NCBI GenBank assembly: GCA_009103225.1
Contig: RHPI01000585.1
Coordinates: 27,428-91,427, forward strand
Origin: Chlorokybus atmophyticus
Taxonomy: Eukaryota; Streptophyta; Chlorokybophyceae; Chlorokybales; Chlorokybaceae
Length of the DNA stretch: 64,000 nt
Direction: 5' to 3'
The position numbers were made by a program, and so were the translations under genes. Position 1 is the first letter of the stretch. Every line of letters begins with the position of its first letter. The notes under the pieces are model-generated. The model worked only from the letters and a program-made list of their open reading frames with translations, searched no databases and was not told the DNA's origin. Of this stretch, positions 1 through 9,520 are shown in pieces.

Positions 1-24
1 CCCCCCCCCCCACACACACACACG
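1..24. repeat. C-tract followed by CA microsatellite
   Basis: The window opens with 11 consecutive C followed by a short CA run. Similar C-tracts recur at 19.9, 53.7, 57.9 and 58.4 kb and belong to a dispersed family there. Whether this one belongs cannot be told because the window cuts it. Confidence 0.5.
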
Positions 25-809
25 TCAACTTGCATGTCCTGGGTACGCAGGAAGGGTAAACGCTTTTAACTGTGCGCACACACATTCCAATTGGCTTGGC
101 CGCTGCCTATCTCCTGAAACGTGTATGCATACAGGCTACTAACCTGCGGTGTTATGTGTCACACGCATTTGCATGGTAGAGTGCATGTGTGCGTGTAAAT
201 GCACTAGCACTCGCCGCCATACCAAAGCGGTCATGCTGATTGACGACTGAAGCCCAACCATCCGTCATGTTGAAGGACTGCGCTGGTGCACGCGTTTGCT
301 GTTTCTGTGCTCTGTGCGTGTGTCCAAACTTAAACCACAGAAACTTGCGTGTGAACACCACTGCAATCTAGCAGGTCAGAATGGACATCTTGCTTGTGTA
401 CATATGAGGCAAAGTGCGCCACGTTTACCAATACACCAAATCTCAACTCTTAGTTATTGCGTACTGACAGAAGCGTGCCAGCTGTCTCGGCGCGACGTGT
501 GACTTACTGATGATCATACCACAGAATTCGCGTGGGGCCCGCTGTTCTCACATAGCAATGGTCAATGCCAAACCAATACTGTACAGGACCAGCATACCAC
601 AACGATGGACATGTGAAGGCAGTCCCATGATAAAGACGGGCATACACCCGTCGCACATCTGTCGGTCTATGGAACCAGACTTCTAGTCTGCGGACCTGCT
701 ATTATGTATCAATTATCGTTTGTACCATGCCCTGGAGCTTATATTCAGATCCAGCCACCTCGTGTGGTGTGCCGGCGCTTGCATCAGAGAGATCCACAAG
801 TTGCCGGTG
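25..809. other. No gene recognised; probable 3' flank of the beta-helix gene
   Basis: I see no sustained coding signal, RNA gene or clear repeat here. Only short chance ORFs occur. It lies directly downstream of the minus-strand gene ending at 810 and probably holds its 3' UTR and intergenic DNA. Confidence 0.4.
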
Positions 810-3637
810 TCAGCTCAGCGACGCAACTCGCAGACCGTCTTGCGTGTTGGAGACGCCTGTGCGCAAAGCAAAGGCAAAGATGTAGACAAGAGAGTCTGGC
901 ATGAAGTTTACAAAATTCCCGCACGTTTGTAACACGTACACAAGCGCGTACACACATGCACACATGCATTCACGCGGACACACGCACGCCCGCGTCCACT
1001 GTTGCACGCGCCCACGCACGCACGCACGCGTACACACAAAGAGATAACAGCACAATCAGCATGTCCACGCACCCGTGTTTCCTCCCAACGCCAGCAGGAC
1101 CACGCCGTACGGTCCCAACGCGTCCACCACGACGTTGTTATCGAGAGTCACGCCGCTGCTGTCTGACACGAACACGACCGAGTTCTGATTCACGTTGAAG
1201 TCGATTCCCGTGGTGTCGGGAACGGCATAGTGAGGCTGCCAACACACAGGAGGTTGGGTGACTGCCTGTCCGTTTAAACACACAACATACACACAACACA
1301 CAAACACACACGGCTCACCTGCAAGAACTGGTTGTCGGTGATTGCAACATTGTACGCCGCGATGACAACTAGGTTCACGCCACACGCGCGCACAATCGTG
1401 TTGTCCACAATCTCAACTGTGTTCCACGCAGTCGACGTCTTCCCGCCTCCCACATCACGCACAACACCCGTAATGGATATCGCTCCAGCCTGTAACAGAA
1501 AGATGGTTAACGACACGTAAGTCGACACAACATTCACACATACCAACGTAACGTTCTCTTCCCACCTGGAGGTTGTACGGTGCGGGATACACGCATCTAC
1601 TGTCGGACAGCGTATTGTTCATAACATACAACTCATAACCTCCGAAGGCGCCTTGCGGTAGGATATCCGACGCGCCCACAATATCTCCAACCTTGATGAC
1701 ATTATTCTCTATGCGTCCCCCGCCCTTCGCCATCACACGCCCAACACTATCCACATAATTCCCCCTAAAAACAAACCCGTTGCCTTGTCTCGACGGACAG
1801 TACAGCGACGTCCCAACTTGGAGACCCGTGTTGGAACCCGTCACGTTGACGACAAACACACCCGGGCCGGTAGATAAAGACCAAAACCCGAACGCCGACG
1901 CTTTAGCTATATTGTCGATTATATCAGGAATCACTCTTGCTTGTGATAAAGGGACTAGTTTGACGTCTGTTATGATGATGTCAGATTGACCCAACCCGAG
2001 GGTCAAACGGTCGCCCGGTTCTAAGTGTGGGACCGTGCTGCGGGCACCCAGGGTTATGGTTGTGGTGCCGGAGGATAGCCTGCGTGGTGGGAAGGAATAG
2101 GAGGTTTGTTATTGTTTAGGGGTGTGACAGCGTGCACGCACGTGTGTGTGTCTGTGTGTGTGTGTGTGCGTGCGCGAACCATCTTACTCTGTGACTGCGA
2201 GTACCACAAAGTCTTCCGACGCGATGCTCCACGAGTCGTCTCCGCATCGCTCTATTCTGCAGCCTTCCACGATGGGACCGACGGCCGTGTTGATGTGCAC
2301 CATGCCGTCCCACACGGACGACAACAGCCGCTTGACACTCGCACCGGGCGGGGTGGGGCCTAAGCAACGGGCTCACATTCTGCGTTGCTATCGATGCATG
2401 AGAGATATTTGTTTGTAGTGTGGTACCAAACATGCTCACCTGGAGTGATGACCATGTTGGTGACGATCGTGCCGCCCACGCCCGCCGTTTCGGCAAAGGC
2501 GGCGCCCGGCGCGGCGAGGATGGTCACGTCGAAAAACTCCATACCGCCCTCGCACTAAAAGCACATGCATTGTGCTGGATACCAGACACACGCACGCACG
2601 CACACACGCGTACCCGCCTTTGTGTAAAGTACCTTGTACACGCTTATGGCGTGGGGCGACCCGTATTCGGCCCCATCCGTCGCTATCATAGCGATGTAGC
2701 TGTTTTCGACGGCTGTCTGTCCGATATCAGCCAGGTGCACGCGCACGACACCGTCCGCAAGACCCTCCACCCACGAGCCCCAACTGTGAGTGTGTACAGG
2801 TTGTTTATGGAAACACATTGCAAAAACGGTGTGCCTGTGTTTAACACTTCGCAATTGAGACCACTACCGTAACGAGAGTTCTTTGCACGCATACGCGTAC
2901 ACGCACGCACGCACGCACGCGCCAACTTGTACGCATACACGCACACACTTTGTTTGTCAGGACACAGGTCTACACTCACGTGTAGGGAGACCCCAATTGC
3001 ACATGAAGCGTCCTCGGGTTTACAATCACGATCCGCTCAAACTGCGCGGTGTTGGGGTACCCGTCGTGCAGCTTGACGTCGACGTAGCTCCTGTACTTGG
3101 GGTCCACGGCGACGACGGTGCCTTGAGTGAACGCGAACGCGGACGGGTGGTAGTCGACGGTGAGACCGCGCAACACAACGTTGCGACACCTGAGCAGAGT
3201 GAACGGAACCCGGTGTGTGCGCATGCAAACCAACTTAGATTGCTATGAAAGCTGTCACCTCCAAGGCAACACGAACACAGACACAAACCCACTCACTCTA
3301 CAAACTGGATGGCTCTCGTGCGATTGAGACAGATGATCGTGACCCCCTCCGCCACGATCTCCAAGTCCTGGGCGCTGTTGATGAACAGGTGTCCCTGGCT
3401 GTCGCTCGCCGCCTGGAGCGCGTACTCCCCCCGCGGGATGACGACTTGCGGAGCTTTACTCGCAATGGCTGTGTCGATCAGTTGTTGGATGGATGGCTGC
3501 TGCAAGAGGTGTCTTGTTGATGATGGTGGTGATGATGATGATGATGATGATGGTGTGGGGCGGATGGCGCATGCCAGCTGGAGGTTGGGGGTGAAGGTGG
3601 TGGTGGTAATGGCAAGCAGCAGCCATGAAGCCCACAT
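810..3637 (-). CDS. Secreted right-handed parallel beta-helix protein
   Basis: Nine exons join in one frame to 640 codons plus stop: 3637-3297, 3189-2980, 2783-2633, 2554-2440, 2359-2188, 2079-1566, 1489-1319, 1235-1073, 895-810. All introns are GT-AG and phases agree at every junction. The chosen ATG (3637) begins a signal-peptide-like segment (MWASWLLLAI) followed by a Ser/Pro linker. An upstream in-frame extension encodes a poly-Cys run from a CAG/CAA repeat and was not preferred. The body has repeated short hydrophobic strands with Asn/Gly turns (DNTIVRACGVNLVVI, ITDNQFLQ, NNVVVDALG), typical of pectin-lyase-fold proteins. By family it probably acts outside the cell on polysaccharide, but no catalytic set is identifiable and the substrate is unknown. 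The last exon is the least certain. Confidence 0.75.
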
Positions 3638-3683
3638 TGGCCTAATCCACAAGATAAGTTGGAATGAGCACCGAGGGTTGGGA

Positions 3684-3718
<35 letters not shown>

Positions 3719-3720
3719 TC
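3522..3720. repeat. Trinucleotide and hexanucleotide microsatellites
   Basis: An (ATG)n-like run at about 3522-3552 encodes the Ser-rich linker of the beta-helix protein on the minus strand. A (CAACAG)n run at about 3684-3717 lies just upstream of its chosen start codon. Confidence 0.7.
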
Positions 3721-3875
3721 CATAAAGCAATGCATTGACCAGTGGGGTTTCCTGTGCAACAGCATGGCCATCCTGGCTTTGGCTGGCGAGTGTGTTTTTG
3801 TTGGCAAGTGCTCTCTGTACAATACACCACAGCAGCAGTTGTAGTTGTCAACCCCAACTCACGCGAAGCAGTCCC

Positions 3876-4502
3876 TCACTCGCAGGCGTACACACGCACT
3901 TCGCCACGCCGCAAGCGCTTGCGTGAAGTGTTGACAGCTAGCATGGGAGCTTGGCTGCTGTCGCAACCATCTTCTTCAGCATACTCATCATTAGCATTTG
4001 TTTCCCCATCAGCCAGTCGCATTGTTTGGTGCAACTCGGTGCGAAAGTAGTCCTTGAGTTGGGGACGCCTTTGATTGAAGCGACAAGCACGCGTGGAAGA
4101 GAGGGGGGAAATATCTCAGTCAATCAAGGTGTTCAATACAGACACGCGGCATGCAGCCCGTGTGTGACGCCCCAAACAGACAGTGCAGCATTGTCAGCAT
4201 CTCATCCCAGCGAGGCGCTGTTCTGTCCTCTTCAATGCACAAAAACGAGGTGAGACCCAGACACGTGCGATGCATGCATGCGTAAGCAGAGCCCTCAAGC
4301 TTGGCTGAAACTCATCTCCTCGGGCTACACGAAGGTGGTCGATCAACGTCACCAACGCAGCCCTGATTACGGCAGCTGTGCATTGCGCCTCTCTTGGAAG
4401 TCCCGCCGCATGCAGCGTGGCCCACGCTGCTGCTTGGGCGGCGACATGACACAGGAGGCGAAAGCGCTGGCATGGATGTGACGCATGAGGGGGACGCATG
4501 AT
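3876..4502 (-). CDS. Putative multi-exon gene of unknown function
   Basis: Two minus-strand stretches look coding. About 4480-4260 reads as an Ala/Leu-rich helical segment (WATLHAAGLPREAQC). Exon 4068-3876 begins after a good pyrimidine tract and AG, contains LKDYFRTELHQTMRL, an acidic stretch and a basic tail (SRKRLRRGEV), and ends at a TGA (3876-3878). A short middle exon near 4229 is possible, but I could not make its phases agree. Start and exon structure are unresolved and no domain is recognised. Confidence 0.3.
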
Positions 4503-4731
4503 GCATGGCTCGTGGGTTGGGTGGGTACAGGGATGAATGCGAGCAGGAGGGCGGGCCGTCCGAGGCCTGCAGTACCCGACCACTGCACGCCCACGCTTGG
4601 AGCTGAAAAGCCCAAGTGGCCTTAGCAACAAACCGTTCTGTACTAAGTTAAGTTCAATTGCCATTCTTCCAACCCTCGTGTGTTTTAATATAAATATAGA
4701 TATGTAGCATTTGCGTATCTACAGCAACAGC

Positions 4732-4802
4732 GCGCCGGTGGTCTAGTGGTAGAATAGTACCCTGCCACGGTACAGACCCGGGTTCGATTCCCGGCCGGCG
4801 CA
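4732..4802 (+). tRNA. tRNA-Gly (GCC)
   Basis: This 71-nt sequence folds as a standard cloverleaf. The acceptor stem is GCGCCGG/CCGGCGC with discriminator A. The anticodon stem GTACC/GGTAC closes the loop CTGCCAC with anticodon GCC. The T arm GGGTTCGATTCCC is canonical. There is no intron and no encoded CCA, as expected for a nuclear gene. The internal A and B boxes serve as its RNA polymerase III promoter. Confidence 0.97.
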
Positions 4803-4812
4803 GGTTGCCACA

Positions 4813-4817
4813 TTTTT
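4813..4817 (+). terminator. RNA polymerase III terminator (T5)
   Basis: A run of five T begins 11 nt after the tRNA-Gly 3' end, the usual pol III termination signal. Confidence 0.75.
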
Positions 4818-4836
4818 CCTCGCTAAAGTATGATTT

Positions 4837-4933
4837 GTTTGATAGGCCTACCTGTCAGTATGGCAACACGAAAAGGCGGCCGAGGTGCGGCGCTGCAACA
4901 TGCGCCTTTTCCCACATTTGTTTGATAGGCCTA
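4837..4933. repeat. 83-bp tandem duplication holding an empty insertion site
   Basis: The string GTTTGATAGGCCTA occurs at 4837-4850 and again at 4920-4933. The first copy runs straight into CCTGTCAGTATGGCAACA. The second is interrupted by the transposon, and the matching continuation resumes beyond it at 9031. The first copy therefore preserves the uninterrupted target. Confidence 0.8.
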
Positions 4934-4958
4934 GGGTAAGTGTACCTAATTTCGGCCA
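4934..4958 (+). repeat. Left terminal inverted repeat of the 4.1-kb transposon
   Basis: It is the reverse complement of 9004-9028 with a single A/C difference at the 11th base. It begins GGGTAAGTGT and ends TTTCGGCCA. Confidence 0.9.
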
Positions 4959-5642
4959 CAGCAAGTTTTTTGTTGATAACTACGTCATCCGAGCTGGGAT
5001 GGCGCCAGAAAGATGTCAGCTTGTATAGCGTACTTAGACGGACGCGAACTAAACTTGCAACTGCACGTTTGGCGCAGAAATGCGCTGCCTACGTAATTTT
5101 GAATGGCTACCTGAAGGCGCCAATTGTTGAAAGACATCTCCTGTACCTCCTAGCAGCTATAACTTTCTACCTACTTACTGGTTTGGCATGCGGTCTTTTG
5201 CAACGGGTTATGAGTACATGCAACTTGTATCAAACTTTCACGCACAATGATAGACTTATGCAAGAGTTAGGTTGCCACCCTTTTAGGCTTAACGCGTAAT
5301 CATTTCTAAGGTGGGGAGGTATGGTTTGACATTGCGGGGGTGTTTGAGTGCGTGGGTTGTTGCAGCAGTCGTAGTAGCATGCTGTAAGCGTGTATTAGCA
5401 TGCACAAATGCTAGAGTAGAATGTGGGTGTGCGGGTGTGTGGGTGAGGGTGACGGTGGGGTGGTGAGTGTGGGCGTGCGGACAAGCATTGCAAGGCCAAG
5501 GAGTGTATTGCACTTGAGTTCTGGTGGCTTTCGTATACAGGTAATGGCTACAACTAGCAGCTACAACTAGCAGCTCAATGTTGGCGGTGGTTGTCTCCCG
5601 TGTTGGGGAGTTTGCTGTTGCTGCCATGTTGCATTATAGCCC

Positions 5643-7330
5643 ATGTTATATCCTAGCCCATGTTGCATCCTTGCTCAGGTGAGGCGCACACCACCATCAA
5701 GCGCCAGGCGTGTCACCAGCAAGAGTGTGCGTCTGCTTGAGAATGCTCGGGCGAGCAAGCACAAGAGGGGCCCCTACATCGACAAGCAACAACGCAAGCG
5801 GATGTTGCCAGAGGTGCAACAAGCTCTTCACGCGGTGGAGACAGCTTGCATGTCTTTGGCTGAAGCCGCACGTGAACGTGAACTCCCTACCTCCACTCTG
5901 TCAGACTACATAAAGCCCCCAAACGCTTGCAAAACTACAAGTAAGTGTTAGAAAGTAAGGGGGGTATCGTACCATGATGGTCGTGCAGTAAGCTCATGTG
6001 CATGTGCATGTGCATGTTGACAGGGGAGCTGGTAGGCCGTGCTAACAGAAGAGGAAGAAGCTGAGGTAGTTGAGGTGCTGACATACTCCAACGACATTAG
6101 ACAAGCTATGACAGAGCAAGACATAGCCGTGTATGTTGCCAAGCGACTTCAGAAGGTCCCAAGGCGACACCCATTTGCCAACGGCATTCTGGGACGCAAA
6201 TGGGTCCAGAGTTTAAGAGGCAGGCACAAATTGAGCAAGCGCATAGCAGAACCTTTGGATGCTAGCAAAACAGCGAGTTTCAAGCGGTGCATCGTGAAGG
6301 ACTACTTTCAACAGCTGAAGCGTGTGCTGTAGCACCTCAAGATAGGTCCAAAACGCATTGTGTCATGTGATGATGTGGGGATTGAGCCAGAGTCCCGCAT
6401 GAAGAACAGGACAGTGATCGTCAAGAGGTGAGAAGCACACATGCATGTGCATGCGTGTGCAAGCATGTGTAAGCATGTGTGCTTCTCACCTCTTGTGTTG
6501 ATATGCAGTGGGTCAAAGTGGGCTCAACTAGGCACAGCAGGTGGTAGACAACACATCACCGTCATGGTAGCCGTTACTGGAGCTGGTTGTGCCATCCCAT
6601 GCACTGCTATTCTAGCCGGTGCTCATGTGTACCCTGAGTGGAGTGCTGCATGGTCCATACCTGGTAGCTCTTTAGCAGTGCAGGAGAACGCCTGAATGAC
6701 AACTGAGTACTTTGCCACTTGGATAGATCACTTGGCTCACCACATGCCCGGAGGTCTCAGTGTTGATAACCCTGCGCTGCTCATATATGATGGGCATGTT
6801 AGCAAATACCATCTCAAGACTATAGACAAGTGCAAGTCCCTTGGCTTGGAGGTGCTGTTCTTGCCACTGCAAGTACTTGACGTGGCCTGTTTTAGAAGCA
6901 TGAAAGCAAGATACAAGCAAGAGTATAGAGCGTGGAGTCAGCTCCACCCAACTGTGAGGGGCTTACCCAACGAAGACTTTCTGAAGATGCTGGTGCCAAG
7001 CATACACGCTGGGCTCAGCAACAACAACATCATCTCGGGTTTCAGAGCATGCGGTGAGCACACAGCAGCATGCAGCATATTAACACGTGCGTGCATGCAA
7101 GTCTCAACATGTGCATGCACCATGCAGGCATCTCTCTTTGGAACGATAGCGCAGCTGACAAGTACCTGCCTCCAGAGCCAAGGCGTGGTGCACTGGACAC
7201 CATGCTTGATGCCATTGAGGACGAGGGGGCCGCAGCTAATGCACCAGCAGCTGCTACTCCTGCAGAAGATACACCTGCAGGTGCAGCCAGAAATAGACCT
7301 GACACAGCAAGTCTATTCTTGCCTCTATAA
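5643..7330 (+). pseudogene. pogo-like DDD transposase, N-terminal and catalytic part (degenerate)
   Basis: The order is that of pogo/CENP-B-type transposases: a basic N-terminal helix-turn-helix (near SLAEAARERELPTSTLSDY, about 5855-5915), a second HTH ending GRKWVQSLRGRHKLSKR (about 6190-6240), then the DDE_1 fold. The three catalytic acidic positions are visible as CDDVG (about 6367), LLIYDGH (about 6780) and VLDVACF (about 6875). Introns lie after 5940, at about 6427-6508 and at about 7054-7126. In-frame stops at 6330-6332 (TAG) and 6693-6695 (TGA) break it, and the loop before the third Asp looks shortened. The family cuts and pastes DNA at TA. This copy should not make active enzyme. Confidence 0.75.
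6422..6495. repeat. Perfect 23-bp inverted repeat spanning a 5' splice site
   Basis: Bases 6422-6444 are the exact reverse complement of 6473-6495, with a 28-nt loop. The left arm covers the exon end and the intron start (AAGAG/GTGAGAAG). The right arm lies inside the same intron. Confidence 0.9.
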
Positions 7331-8055
7331 ATAACTTAGCGAACTGAAACATCTAAGTAGCTAAAGGAAAGGAAATCAACCGAGACTCCGTTAGTAGTGG
7401 TGAGCGAAAACGGATTAGGCAATTATTAGACTTTACACATTTAGTAGAAAAGTATTGGAATAACTTGCCAAAGAAGGTGAAAGCCCTGTATATTAAAGTA
7501 GAGTTTCTAAGGAATGAGTAAAACGAGAAATCTATCTTGTTTGAAGATAGGGGAACCACCCTCTAAGCCTAAGTATTTCTCAATGACCGATAGTGAACCA
7601 GTACCGTGAGGGAAAGGTGAAATGAAACCTAATAAATAAAAGGTGTGAAAAGACCTGAAACCCGATGCTTACAATCAGTCGACGCTCATAGCTAGTTTCC
7701 TTGTAAAAAAGGTTATATTGTGCAATAAGACCAAAAGTCAATAGCAGCAATAAAAAGCAGAGTAACGGCGTACCTTTTGCATAATGGGTCAGCGAGTCAA
7801 TGTGTATAGCGAGCTTAAGCCGTTAGGTGGAGGCGTTTACAAAAGAATGTATAGATTGTGATAGAGTTATACAAATTGTACCCGAAACCGAGTGATCTAG
7901 CCATGAGTAGGCTGAAGAAATAGTAACACATTTTGGAGGGCCGAACCCGTGTATGTGGCAAAATACTGGGATAACTTGTGGCTAGGGGTGAAAGGCCAAT
8001 CAAACTCGGAGATAGCTGGTTTTCCGCGAAATCTATTGAGGTAGNGCGTATTCGA
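7331..8055 (+). rRNA. Partial mitochondrial-type LSU rRNA (nuclear insertion)
   Basis: The stretch matches universally conserved LSU (23S-like) rRNA blocks in order, including GAACTGAAACATCTAAGTA, ACCGATAGTGAACCAGTACC, ATAATGGGTCAGCGA, TGATCTAGCCATGAG and GGAGATAGCTGGTTTTCCG. This is roughly E. coli 23S positions 160-845 (domains I-II). Spacing and AT-rich variable loops suggest a mitochondrial origin rather than nuclear 28S. Both ends stop abruptly, so it is a fragment with no function of its own. One ambiguous base (8045) lies near the 3' edge. A plastid or bacterial source is less likely but not excluded. Confidence 0.85.
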
Positions 8056-8089
8056 CTCGTCTTATAAAGAAAAGGAAGATAGGAGTGAA

Positions 8090-8615
8090 GCCCAAGACAG
8101 CAGAGTGGCTCACCCATGAAGATATTAGAAACCGCCGAGCTCAAATAGAAGAAGAAAGGAGACAAAAGATGGCAGGCATGCAACAACGATAGGCAACAAG
8201 GGCAGCAGCCAAGAGCAAGCAAGCAGAGGCAAGCAAGCGTGCTGAACAATCAAGAAGCGAAGAGGCAACAAGCTGCGGCCAAGAAAACAGCAGAGCAATG
8301 AGCCAAGGTGGCCAAGGCACCTGAGCGTGCAACTGCCCAATTGGCCAAGCAACATGCAGCAGAGTAGCTTGCAAAAAAGGTAGAGGAGGGTCAGCGTCTA
8401 GAAGGAGAGGAGAGAAAACAATGCAAGGAAGGCAATTGAACTTTACGACTCGTGGGATTGGGACCCCATAACATGGGTGAGCGAGAAGCACGAACCATTT
8501 GGTGACTGGGCGGAGGAGCACTGCTGGAACATGCAGCGGCGGCGCTCAGACTGTCGTGAGGCAGGATCGCGCTGGAGAGCACGCAAGCAGAACCTTACAC
8601 AAGTAGGCCCCTAGA
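8090..8615 (+). pseudogene. Transposase C-terminal coiled-coil tail, beyond the rRNA insertion
   Basis: Reading in from the rRNA edge gives KTAEWLTHEDIRNRRAQIEE then Lys/Arg/Ala-rich coiled coil, typical of pogo-like transposase tails. A TAG interrupts it and the frame changes several times. Further on, one frame gives an aromatic segment (IELYDSWDWDPITWVSE) ending near 8612. I read it as the rest of the transposase interrupted by the rRNA fragment. Confidence 0.5.
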
Positions 8616-9003
8616 CATAGCGTAGGAAAACCCTTGTACACCATGTAATATACTAGCCTACTAGCCTACTTGCGTGCATGCAACACACTCTGTAGCCCTC
8701 CCGCCCCCCCTTCCCCCCCGCCCCNGCCGCTGCCTGCCGCCGCCGGCTATGCTAACCCTCACCCACACAGACGTCAACCACAGATTTGGGCAGTGGTTGG
8801 CACCGGCCGAAATTAGGGTGCATGCCATCTTTGACAACTCCTCACACACACCCTACTTTGCAGCCTCATACCTAACGCTATATGTGTCAGAACAATTAGA
8901 AAAAATAATGGACGTGTAGCTTACATCTGGTACAACAACATTGCCTTATGCATGACCGCCAAAAAACCAATAAAAAAGTAGAGTACAAGCTTGCTGCCTT
9001 ATT

Positions 9004-9028
9004 TGGCCGAAATTAGGGACACTTACCC
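9004..9028 (-). repeat. Right terminal inverted repeat of the 4.1-kb transposon
   Basis: It begins TGGCCGAAATTAGGG and ends ACTTACCC, mirroring the left end and followed by the TA duplication. Confidence 0.9.
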
Positions 9029-9104
9029 TACCTGTCAGCATGGCAACATGAAAAGGTGGCCGAGGTGCGGCGCTGCAACATGCGCGGAGAGCATTGTAAC
9101 GTGC

Positions 9105-9520
9105 ACTTTGTTGCGGTTTTCAACCGCCCCTGTCTATGATAACTTATCATTGATAAGGCTGTCGATGTTAAAAGGTATTCGACTCAATCGGCGCTTCATT
9201 TACTTTGTTGCGGTTTTCAACCGCCCCTGTGTACGATAACTTATCATGCATAAGGCTGTCGATGTTAAAAGGTATTTTACTTTGTCGGCGCTCCATTTAC
9301 ATTGCTAATGAGGTCGACTATGTCAATACACTCGCATAAGTCCTGCAGCCCGTGCCAGTACTAATACGAGCTGTATGATAAGGCTGTCGATGTTCAAAGG
9401 TACTCAACTTTGTCGGCGGTTTACTTACTTTGCTAATGAAGTCATTATCGACTATGTCAATACACTCGAATGGGTTCTGCAGCTCGTGCCAGTATTGGCA
9501 CGGGCTGCAGGGTCTATGCA
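9105..9520. repeat. Tandem repeats of about 100 bp
   Basis: Units containing GGTTTTCAACCGCCCCTGT, ATAACTTATCAT and AAGGCTGTCGATGTT recur at about 9113, 9211 and, diverged, 9380. A later unit adds a palindrome at 9479-9508 around TGCCAGTATTGGCA. Confidence 0.7.

Larger units (their letters stand above)
4934..9028 (+). mobile_element. pogo/Tc1-mariner-class DNA transposon, 4.1 kb
   Basis: The element is bounded by 25-bp terminal inverted repeats starting GGGTAAGTGT with one mismatch between ends. It is flanked by TA on both sides (4932-4933 and 9029-9030), the target duplication of the Tc1/mariner/pogo superfamily. It carries a degenerate DDD-type transposase on the plus strand and a mitochondrial rRNA fragment (7331-8055). 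A related subterminal motif (GGCCGAAATTAGGG) lies near 8807. Confidence 0.85.

Noticed and set aside
7353-8249. Minus-strand ORFs across the rRNA fragment
   Set aside because: The plus strand matches conserved LSU rRNA blocks throughout, so these frames are chance.
8141-8521. Minus-strand ORFs opposite 8.1-8.6 kb
   Set aside because: They are antisense shadows of the Lys/Ala-rich transposase tail on the plus strand.
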